From Lucifuga dentata (lineage: Eukaryota; Chordata; Actinopteri; Ophidiiformes; Bythitidae), in assembly GCA_014773175.1 (NCBI GenBank), contig VXCM01001409.1:62001-126000 (forward strand): a DNA stretch of 64,000 nucleotides, given 5' to 3'. The first letter of the stretch is position 1, and each line of letters starts with the position of its first letter. This document shows, piece by piece, positions 12,201-24,200 of this stretch. Position numbers and translations under genes: made by a program. The notes under the pieces are model-generated. The model was not told the origin of the DNA. It saw only the letters and a list, made by a program, of their open reading frames with translations, and did not search any database.

Positions 12201-15200
12201 TAAACAAGAGTAAGATGGCCTGACACAGATCTGACTGGAGCTATAAGTGGAAGCAGAATGCGAAGTCTTAGTATTTGTGCCAGTACTCACTGGTTGTCTG
12301 GGTCAGTGTGAGGGCAGGCGCAGGGCTGGCAGTCCTCAGGAGTGCCAACAGTGGGGTCGCCAAAGAAGCCAGCGGTGCATTGCTCACAGAGTTCTCCCTG
12401 AGTGTTATGCAGGCAGTTCTAGAAGGAGAAACATAAAGCATTGAGAGATCTCCAACTCATCACAGTGCGACAATCTACCCTAAACAAGAACCATATCAGT
12501 CATACATTAATCTAGTGTTCTGTACCGTACAGATGCCAGTCTCAGGGTGGCAAGACTCAGAGTGACCATTGCATTCGCACAGCTCACAGTGACCCAGGTA
12601 TAAACCTCCTCCAGTACGGGTATATCCAGGTGCGCAGTCCTAAAGGATTTGTGATTGATACAATGACACATCAAGAAGCATTTTACTGAAGCCCAATAAG
12701 AATTCACTTTCATTTGGTAGATTAGCATTCAGAAATTCAGAAAGAATGAACACCTGACAAGAGAGTCCCTGATATCCAGGTGGGCAGCGGCACTGCTCCA
12801 CCTCTAGGGCCTGTGACAAGCCGCTGTAATTGGGTACTGCCACTTCCATGCTGATGTCGGAGATACTAGAGGAGCGCATCTCAGTGGAGTAGGATGCTCG
12901 GATCAGAATGTCATCCAGGTCAGCCAGAACCATCATCAGGTGCTCTCGTGTGGCGGGCATACCATCAGGGCGACGCCAGTTCTCCTACAGAGCACATAAA
13001 GTGGGCAATTCCTTGATCTTTGCACTTCAATGGGCCAGACGGGGGCTGATGTTCTTCCTACTTACTGTCACTCACCTCTCTAAAGACAATCTCAAACCGG
13101 TGAGACTCTCTGGTGCCTTGCTGCCTCCTGTGCCAAGGCTGACGAGCTACCAAAGTGATGTCATTACCCTACAGGAACAACAATAACCACTGTCAAGTGA
13201 GTACAGGGTATAAATGGATGTAAACACAAATGAAACTGAATAAACATGACTGAATACTCACAATAATCTGGACATCAGCATCATCAAGTATTGTTCCTCT
13301 TGGACCAGCCATGTAGGAGATGGTGTATTTCAGTTTACCACCATAAGAACCCACCTAAATCATGTAGTAAAGAAAAAGCTTTATCCAAAATTACTAATGT
13401 GACATCAAAAATGGCACCTGCGGATTGTATATATTGGGTGAAACACGCAAAACCAACTGTTAGTTAAAAACTAACAAGCGGAAAATCCTCAACTGTATGT
13501 TGTGATGTTTGACCTCCTACTAATTGTGTGTGTCATACAGAGTGTATGCTGAACAAATAAACATTAGGTATACAGTTGACATGGTAACATGGTAACAGCC
13601 CCTTCCTGCCGTTTGTACTATGCGGAGGAGCATAGTGGACATGAAGTCAAGAGGAACGAGGAGATGGAGGGAGGGCTAAAAGGAAGTTAAGGGATGAAGG
13701 GATGGATTGTAGACAGGTGAAGGGATGGAGAAGGGGGTATGAGGTAGGGCAGTGGCTTTGAAAAATATGGAAGGTTGAAGGACAATGGGTGGAGATACTG
13801 TCTGGGACTTCCTGGGTTTAACCTGAGGTCAAGAGCAGATGGGGGCAGAGCTGTCATGGTTACCTTATCCCCTGTGAACTGTGCTGGGAGCTGCCAGTAG
13901 AGCAGATCATCCTGGTGCAAGCTGAAACCTTTGTAGACCAGAGTGTACTAAGAGGCAAAGGGGGGAAAGAGCGCATAAGAGAATAAGCCAGAGAGAGAGA
14001 GAGAGAGAGAGGCAGCGAGACTAAGACTTAAAAAGGCAGAGAAGTGGTGCAAGCAGGCAAGCATGTCAAAGTGTAAGCCTGACAAGACTCTTGAGACAAA
14101 TGTGTAACATGCAGCTACACTCTTTTAAGTACATGTTCTCTAGTACAAGTGCTATTAAAGCATCTGCTCTTTTCCTGATAATAGCATAGAAGTCACTCTG
14201 CGCTTTACCTGACAACTAAAACAACAGTCGGTAATGTGAAAATTACATCTTGGGATGTACCTCAGTAAGAAGCCAGCAAACAGTATAATGACAGACCATT
14301 TTAAAACCAATCTTACTCACAAGTGTACAATTACAGTGCGCTCTGCAACAGCATGGAGACGGAATTATTTATTTGCTTACCAAAGGAAAATGCCACTCTG
14401 TTGAGTACTGGCATTATGTAAATTATCCATATCTTCAGTTTGAGTTCAGTAGATCTTACTTTATACAGTGCAGTTATGCGTTTCTCTACTAAACATTAAC
14501 TGCCCTGGCCAAACTGAGAGAAATCAGTTGTTAATTAACTTTTAAAGCTGTTCTACCAAGGACAGAATGGCAGTTTCCTATATGTATGTGGCAAAGGCAG
14601 AGACATGAAGTCAGTCAGTCATGCCACAGTCTACCTTGCTGCTGTCCCCAGAAGCACCAGCAGAAGTCTTGCTCACTGTGTTCTTGCTCTGTTCACCACC
14701 ACAGCAGAGCCAGACCCCAAAGAAAAATACAAGCAGTCAGCAACACACTAATCACTACTCATCAACCAAAAATGATCTCTCGCAATCACGCAGTTGAATC
14801 TACCTGGAGACGAGGAGCATGGCCTGGGGAGTAAGGTTGGGGTCTGGTTGGTCTAACTGAAGAGGAGATACCAGATGGAGGAGAAGGGGGGCTCAGGTTA
14901 TGCAATGACCACTGAGAGGAAGAGGAGGATGAAGAAGAAGAACTTGGAAACCGAGAGGTGGAAGAAGAGAAAGAGGAGGAGGAGGAAGATGAAGAGGAGA
15001 AAGAAGAGGGGTTTTTGGAAGAGGATGAGGGAAATAATGGAGGGGAACCAGCTTGTCCATGGGAGAAGTTAGAGAGGAGAGCCCAGACCTCATCATCCAG
15101 CTGTTTGATATCACCCTAGGAAGGTAAAAAGCAGGGTAGATAGAGACAGAAGATACAGTAACCATAGGAACAGTCAAGATGAGAGAGTCAGGGTTTAGAA

Positions 15201-18200
15201 CTTAGTTGAGTTTCTGTGAGGCTATCTCCCACAATGCAATGTGCAGTAATTGTGAGGGTAGACATGCTGAGTCATGCTGCTCAGTTCAACTCTGCAGGAC
15301 TTGACTGTACTATACACAAACAACACTGGGGTCCAAATGAATTCTACAAAATCACCAACAACTTTCTATGAGTAAACAACCATGTCTCTTGTTCTTCACA
15401 TGCCAACTCAGTTCTCTTTGTAATGCACACGCATGCATATTTACACAAAATCAACGTCAACATCCTCCTGCTCAGTGGATCTTCAGCAAACTGAGGTGAT
15501 TCTCCATGCTGCTACAGAAATCTATATTATGTTGCCCATAAATGTTTAATCTGAGAGTCACCAGTGTGTTAGCATATAACGACAGAAACACTGTGCACAA
15601 ATTATTCTCATTAGCCATGTAAGTGTTGTCACTCGGTTAACTTCATCAAGCTACATGGAGTTTGTGACAAATACCTGGCTAGCTCTTTTGGACCTGTGGG
15701 AGTCTTTATGTTCAGAGGCCATTTGGTTCCAAATGGAAGCATCCTTCTTTAGTTGCTCCTCCTGCAAGTATGAGCCACTCGAGTGATGTGGATGAAGCAA
15801 GATCCTGTGATCACTTTCCTAATCACTGAGCTGATGGTATTTGGGAGTTTTACATTTGAGCAAAGTTAAAGTGTGTGAAGCTCTTCAATGAGCCATTAAT
15901 GATTAAACCAGCTGGCTTATGTGATATGAGCACAATCCAATTTTTTGCACAATATGCACTGCAATGCATGCCTTCATTTACCTTCATCCACTGCAGTAGA
16001 AGTTCCATGCTTCTGACATTTCTTTCAATCAACAATCAAGAAATGTGTGAAAGTATTTGACAATGTATATCCATAAACTATGGATATGTACTGTATGTGT
16101 GTATGTATGCCACAACACAACAAATATTTTAAGCATGCCAAGCAACACTGTATTTCGAACCAAAATATCAAATTAGATTTTCACATGGTCAATCTATGAT
16201 CACAACAGGACAAGCACTGATTACTATACCTGCTCAGCTCGTTTCATGCGAGCAGAGAAGGATCCTTTCTACAAAGAGTGGAAAGTAAGCACACAAAAAT
16301 AAGAGCTAAATTATCTGGATCCATTTAACCAACGCACATTGTTTCACCCTGTGAACAACTAGCAGCTTCAACAAAAGATGAAAAAATTGAGCCAAAAAAA
16401 TTGGCACATAGAAACTGAGACACAAAGGTTGCATAACAAGAAAAAGTTGCTGAAGTTTTGAAGCAAGAGCAACAGAATGATGTAGAAAGCAGTGGATTAA
16501 GCGAGAGTGGTCTACACAGGTTTCTTGACAGAGTTGCTCAGCTCCATGTTGCCTTTTATTTTCTGCACTATGGGGTTCATGGGCTTGCTTTGGCTATTTC
16601 CACTGATTTAGCCACTGTACACAACTGCTTGGTACTGACCTTGTCTCCCTGGTAGGCCCCAGGTAGCTGCCAGTAGTGAGGCTCCTGTCCCAGGTAGTCA
16701 AAGTTACTGTAGGAGAACTGACTACCTTCAGTGGAAATCTCCACAGTGAAACCAGTAGTGATACGACTGGTGCGTTGACGGTTCACCAGAGCAAATCCCT
16801 GGAAGTTCCCTGGAGAGAAGACTGAGGAAACCTGCAGAAACATGGTTGGAAATATACTCAATCCTATTAAAAACTGAAGTGAATGTTACTGACATAAACC
16901 AATTTTATTGCACTGTGACTCATGATCAAGTAAATGTGTGTACTTTCAATTCAGACTACATGCATTTGATTGAAATTACAGCTCACCTATAGCTCTCAAC
17001 TTTTGAGGTAAAATGTGACTTGAACAACTTTTTACCAGTTGTCATGAAACGTCATGCTGTTCAAGAAAACCATGGCATGGATTTTACAATAACTGTTAGC
17101 ATACTGATAGGCTAAATTTGACTGAACCCATATTATTAACTGCTGTCTAAATCATCAAGTCGTGCAAACAGTTGAGTTCATTAGCTAATGCTGATAAGGT
17201 TACATTTGATGAACACAAAACCTATGGATTTCAGTTGTAGTGAAAAGTGTTTGCGACTTGGTGTCTTGATGCTGGCGGATTGTTGGAAATTTGCATACAG
17301 GCTCACTGATGACTTAATGAGCAACAGTGATCATGTTGGTCAAAACAATGTGAAAATGTGGTACACTTCCTGTTTCTTTCCCTTTGCTGCCAAATTCATT
17401 TATATGCCAGGGCCATAGCTTGGAATAATAAACTTCTGTTGGTAAATCATATTAATCATTCAACAGATGCTCCTGATTAATGATTCAGATTGGATCAAAT
17501 TAAGTAAAGAAGCATTTTTTTTTGACAAAACTCAGAATGATTTCCAAATAAATTGGTTGACATTTATTTAAGTATACTCACTGAACACATTGATTTTCAG
17601 GGGAAAATAGTCTGTTGATATATTCATGAGGTTCATGAGTCACAGGCCAAAGTGTGAGTTGAAACTGGGCCTGGTGGTGGCACTAGAGGAATTGTTGTAT
17701 TGACTCCACTGTATACCTGCATTTCTTGAACTTGACCTCTATTAATGTACAAATTTTAACATTTCTTAGCTTATCCCATCAAACTGTTAGTCCCTTCTAA
17801 AAAATNAAAAAAAAAAAAAAAACTACAGGTAACACACAACCTGCAAGTTCCTCAACCTTTTGCTACAAGAAAGGTCTGAGAAACCAAATGTTACAGAAGC
17901 AGGAAACCATTTAGCAAGGGTGAATGAGTACACAGAAATATTTGCTTTTGTGGGCTGTCACAGCAGATATCAGTCACTCTCTAGGCCAACACCACTGATG
18001 GATGTGATCTCACTGGCTTGGAACAACTCAAGGCTGTGTGACGAGGGCAATGAAGTCAGTTTAGACTGCTGCCTTTCGTGCTACAAACTCACACACTCAC
18101 CCACATTGTTTTTACAGGCTTCCAGCTGTGCAACTCAGTTAAAAAAATGGCTAATGCTTAATCCAGTCCAAATTTATATTTGAACTGGTTGTGCAAAGGT

Positions 18201-21200
18201 CTTGCTTGAATGACCTCTTCTTGAAGCATGAACCTATCACTTATAGGCCTTACCAGGTCTCTGTAATAAGTGGAGCTGGAGCACTGCTGGGTGATGCCCA
18301 TACAGAAACAGGACAGGCAGCCATCCTTGTTGGTTGGGCTGAGGTGGAATGTTCCAGACTTACAGCTGGAGCAAGATGGACCTTCGACATTCATCTGAAA
18401 CACAATATCAGTGAAAAGTGATAAAAAGCAATCAGTACAGTCCAGTGGTTCAACATCAGTGGACTTTTTTTTACCCTTTCCTGCTCTATCCAAACCTGAT
18501 TAGCTAAATCAGGTGTGTTTAGCCAATCAAGATCTTGGAGGCACCAACTCTTGGTCGATGCTAAGTTCATTGTACCTCGAAAATGGAAAGCCGTAATTTG
18601 AAATTATGTAATTTACAACATCTGATTTAGGTAATCAGGTGTGTGTGAGCAGAGAGAGATGGAAAATATGCAGTGCCCTACAAGGACCAAAATTGGGAAT
18701 CACTGGTCTAGTCAAGTCCAACCCCTTAGGAGTAGAATAGAGGACATGTAAAAGTAATAACTTCATGTTAATTGTAAAAAAGGAAGAAAGAAAATGCCAG
18801 TGGCTATGATCACCTTGCAGCGGCACACACCACCATCGCAGCCTTCACTTCCTCTTTGGTCACAATTGTAGCAGTTACCTGTAACGGGCCAGGAGAGCAG
18901 ATGAAGTATGTTTCTCTCCATTTCAGATTAATGAATTAATTGTTTCATGGTGGATCTTAACATCTTTTAGAACAATGGATGGAACAATATCAGAGATTTG
19001 GTTGGATCACAATAGTACCATTGACTTCATTGTTGCCAGCAGTACATCTTTGTCCGAGCAGAGGGTTACCAGTGTATCCTGCAGCACAGCTGAAATAAAA
19101 ATAGACAATACATTTAAGCAAACATTTCCAGTCAAAGAGGATAATGATTTAACCAAAAGAACAATGAAGCAGGAAGCTGGAAAGTCTGCACAAGTGGACA
19201 CATTTGATAAAACACATCCTTTAGGGCGTCTTCTTGACCCAAGGCAGACCTCAATTGTGAACAAAGGACTAATTAGCCAAAATATACTGTTATTCTATCC
19301 AATAAGCACACATCTATATGCTTAGCATTGGTCTGATATTGATACAAACTAAAAATCAAAACACCCAGCTTTTGCAATGGTATACATAAACAGTGACTCA
19401 GTTTTCCCCAAGAGAAAGATAATGAAATATTAACTATGGAGATGGATGAAGCATAGGCACTACTACAACATTCAACATGTCTCAAATGTTGATTCCATCT
19501 CTAATATACACCACTGAAAATGCGAACTCCTTTGCACAGGAAGAGGAACGTAATCACTAAGAGGAAATTTGACTCGTGACCAGAATTCAACAAATGCTCA
19601 AACTAATGTTTCACAAATTGATATCAGAACAAAGCAGAGGTGAGCAGAATTGATACGTTGAGCTGAAGAAGAAGATGATAAACTGCTGAGGAGGAAAGTT
19701 ATTTCTGATAATGTAGCATAGTAAAGCAATCAGCCTTCATCCCAAGCAAGCAACAGCACTGCCGCCCAAACACAGGCTGATCCAGCTCTGGATCCGTGCA
19801 GGTTGCCCTGAGGACAGCTGCTGTCGGTCTTACCTCACCTGTCCTCTGGCAGGTCCGCAGGTCAACAGCAACAAACTGATGCAAGAGGACTCCATGCTAT
19901 AAACTTGCTTTGGGAAACCCTATTCAATCTAACTCTGAGACAGTTTCTGGCATGCAGTTAACTCTGTCAATCCTTCCAGTCAGAGTTGTTTTACAGATTA
20001 AGGGTGTGGTGATGAATTTCATCACACGGGAAGTAGAAAATACATCAAAGGAGATACAGTTACATGAAAATGTTCCAAAGAAAATTAAGAAGGCCATACA
20101 AATATACTTAATATGCAGATGAACCAAAACAGACAAAAATGTGTTATTATATTGTATTAGCATAAAATCAATTTCAATAAAGAATTTCAATGTTTATATC
20201 AGCTAAAGAAGATGTAGAGATTGCCTTGGAAACTGGGTCAATGTAGACCAAATATTTCATCCAACAGTTCAGTGATAAAGATCAATTTTCCCACTCCACT
20301 CGGACCAAAGGATGTTGGTGATTAAACCATATATGTCAGTTTGTCAAACACAGCACAAGCTATCTCAATAACTGCAGATCAGATTGCAATAAAATTTGCC
20401 ATGGACATTTGTAGTCCTCAGAGCACGTACCCTGAAACCTTCAAGAACCCCCTGACCTTTTCTCTAGCACCAACATTGGACCAAATTACCCACTTGAACA
20501 CATTAAATATCAGTTAATAGGAAGATTGCCATAAATTTGCATTCTCCTCAGAGTATGATCCCTTTCAATTTCAACAAGTTATCAGTTTGAAATGAATTTT
20601 ATTTAGGTAAAATAGTTATCAAAAACAAATGTTCATGGTATTCATGTAACAGGATAACATTTTGGTAACACTGACCTTCCCTCTAGTGCCACCACCATCA
20701 GGCAAAATTATCATCTTTGCACAAAGGATATCTCAAAATCTAACAGGCAGATGAAATTTGGTTCATTTTTCCCTGAGAATGAACCATTGGATGAACCACA
20801 ACAATCCCATGGTCTTCTAAAGTACATTTAATGCCATTAGTGAGTAATATTAATATTCTAAATAACAAAAATGGCAGTATGTTCCAACACTTGCAATATG
20901 AATTGTGTTGTGATAACCATTGCAGCCTCTAAGATTTGCTAGAAAGACTTTCAGGATTTAGGATTCAGTGTGACAAGGTTTATCCTTGAATCATGGCATT
21001 TTAACAAATCTTAAAACAACTGATAAAAGAGCAAGCACCCAGATTTAGACTGAAATGTCACTCATGTCCAAGATAAACCTCGAATCTCCAATTTGGACTT
21101 TTATACTGAAAGAATGTTTTGGACATTAGGGTAGATTAATTAAAATATTCCACAGAAAATATATAACTAATATTGAAATTTGATGACTTGATAAAAGAGG

Positions 21201-24200
21201 ATATTGTTTTCAACCGAGTACATTCATCTTGGAGATGTAAGGCTTTTCCAGGACTCTACAACCTTCATTTACAGTAGAAGACATGTGAATATAGGAAACA
21301 CGCATGATGGGCATGAGGATTTCAAACAAAAAAGTCTTAACAAAGGGCTTAGATTGATACATAAACTTGAGGTAGTCTGGCCTGAACAGAATGTACAACT
21401 TTATACACATAGAGGTACTACTGCTGTGCTATCCCTTCATAGCAAGAGTCTTGTTTTACCATCAGTATGTAAATAAAAAAAAAATCACGATTAAATATTC
21501 TGAATGTCCCTCTCAAATAACACAACATCATAAAATTAATCCCTTCATAAACTTCCATATATGTGGTTGCAATTACATAAATATCAAGAGCAAAGTCTGT
21601 AGATATAAACAAGGGAAAGCAAACAATAAAAATGAAAAACAATCTATTAGTCCCTAGTCATCGGGAATAATTCTTATAGGAATGGCCACCTTTCCTAAAA
21701 TAACATGGAGTGAACCATCTTGCTTCTTCTTTTGCTTTGTAGACTTGTATTCTCTTTTTAAGAGGCTCAGTAAGTCTACAACCCTTGAATGAGATTTTGT
21801 CTTCTTTTTCGGCTGCCGTTTTTTGGCCGGGGTAGATGTCCCCTTCTTCCTAGCAGTAGTGGGAGCTTTTGTGGTTGTGACTGTTTCCTTGGCAGCCTTC
21901 AAATTGTTTCTTTGCAAATCTTGATGTTTGTGAGATGAAGAGACCAACTTATGTGAGTCAGGCCCAATCTTTTTCCCTTGCTGGTTAGGATTACCCCTGT
22001 TTGAGCTGGACAGTTTCTTTGAATCACCTTCTGCAGACTTTCCACTTTGCTGAACCTTCTTTGGATTTGGTGCATCTGATCTTAATGCTTTATTATGAAC
22101 AGGAGTTTTTATAGGTAGAGGAGCATCCTTTTTATTGCCTAGATTAGATTGTTTAGGTGGCTGTACAGTTTTTGATACAGTTCTTGCAGGTTTTGATGTA
22201 TGAGCTGGCGGTTCCAGTTGGAATTTAGTGATTGATACTTTTTCTTTAACTGCTCGTGGTCTTGTTTGGCTAGGCTGTGAAAGACGTTTAACTGTCACGG
22301 CAGGCCTCTTCCCCACTGGCCTCTTTGTTTCAGGCTTCACTGTCATTTGTGGTTTAGGTCTAGGACTAGTCTTGGATTTAGTCAAAGTGGTTTTTAACTT
22401 GTTTATTGACCTTGTTGAGACCTGAACTTTGGAAGACCGAGTGACTGGTTGGAGCTTTGTAGTGGTTTTCACTGGCTGGAGTGTTGTCTTGGTTGTGGCT
22501 GCTGGTTTGAGTTTTCTGTCTCTCTGAGAAGCAGTGGTTGGTTTGTTCACAGAGAGATGTGGTCTAGGTATGTTCTTGGGCGCTGTGGCTCTTCTAATTA
22601 GAGATTTTCCTGTCGTAATTCTGACTGGAGGCTGTGCTGTTGAGGGCAGGGGAAGTGCGAGGACAGTAGTGAGCGGAGGCAGAAGTCTCTTTTCCTGTTC
22701 TTGTGGTGAACGGGAGATGTGTCTAGTGCGTTTCATCTTGTTCATCTCCTGAGCCAGGGCTGTGAAACCATCAATTAGAATCTCCAGCCTTCCCTCGAGT
22801 CGGCTCAAACGGGACTCCATGTCTGCGTAGCTCCTCTCCAACTCACTAACCTGCTCTTTCTTCTCTGCTGCTGAACGGATAGCAATGAGCTCTTTTAGCT
22901 GGGAGTTGAGGAGACTCTGCTGTCGCTCCATAGAACGAATGCTCTCTTTCATATCGAGCGTGTTGCTTTCCAGCATGGTCAGACGCTGATTGAAGGTGTT
23001 GAGGTGAAGCCGGAGCAGATGCTGGAAGCTGGAGTGTCTGTCCTCTGGGCTGGGTGTGAAACGTGGTGGGAGTCTTGGTGCTGATCTTTGGGGAGTGACA
23101 GTGACAATGTCCATCCTAGTGGCTGTGGTGGAATGGTTAATGTTACGGTTAACTGGAGTAGACAGTAAACTCCTAGTGGTGATGATGGTTGTTCCCATGC
23201 TCCTGGGGCTTATGGTAGTGATGGGCCAGTGGTAGTCAATGTCATCATCGTCATCATCATCATCTCCACTGCCAAATGGTAATAAGGCTTTCTCCCAGCT
23301 GAAATTGAATACTGCGTCAGCTCCGCAGCTTACAGGCAGGAATCCATCAATCTGCCTCTCCTGGAAGGGCTCCCCACAACTGTCTGCAGATGGCATCTCT
23401 TTTCTTAATGTTAAAACAGCAGAATCAGGTATGATGCACGCAGTAAGGTTCAAAAAAGAAATTTTGCAAAAATTGTGTCTTATACCCACGTCACCTCATC
23501 ATCTTTGCCTTTGAAGTGGCAAAGATTTGTTAGCAAGACAGGAGTCCTCATAAATGCCACATCTACATTTATGCCACAGAGACCCAGAACATACAATAAA
23601 TATGGTCTGTGCATAAACACAAATCAGCCAAAACTTCTACATTTCACTACCAGCAAAGCGCAAAGCTGAAGCACAAGGCAGTGGACAGAAGAAAGCAAAA
23701 GTAAGGTACACAGGCAAACAGAAGATTTCCTTGGGACATATTTCTACGTCAACCATTTCTTTTCCACAAACAGTAAAAATGAGTGATGACATAGCTTTAG
23801 ACAGTATATTAGTCTCAGCAAAGGTCCCTAATCCTGTCACAAAGATACCTTTTTGTGGTGGAACTGACCTTCCATTTTTGAGACGCAATAAATCCATTCA
23901 AGTGAAAAAAATATCCAACAGCAGAGTTGAAAAAGGACACAGTACATAACTTCACAGGTACATTAGAATGGGTGGCACTGATTTGCATCTCCCATCCCTC
24001 CATTGACACCACCCAATCACAACTGGCTTGGAAAAACACAAAAGAGCCAAAGACATGCTTGTATCCCTTTCCTCTGAATGAAACAAACGGGTGCTCGTGC
24101 CAGCCCCTGCTCACCTTGATGCCGGCCCGCTGGGTAGCCCCAAACACTGAGCAATGTCCAGATGACCCTGAGAGAGGAAACGGAAGGAAAAACACAAAAA

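Noticed and set aside
14875..15072. Plus-strand open frame of Lys/Arg/Glu-rich protein
   Set aside because: It is the antisense shadow of the polypurine tract; the minus-strand reading fits splice sites and phase.
15982..16012. 31-nt segment with strong donor GTAAAT in the L4-3 intron
   Set aside because: Length is not a multiple of three, so it cannot join the phase-0 series without a frameshift.
22228..23514. Plus-strand open frames opposite the nested gene
   Set aside because: Short, low-complexity antisense shadows without splice or start context.
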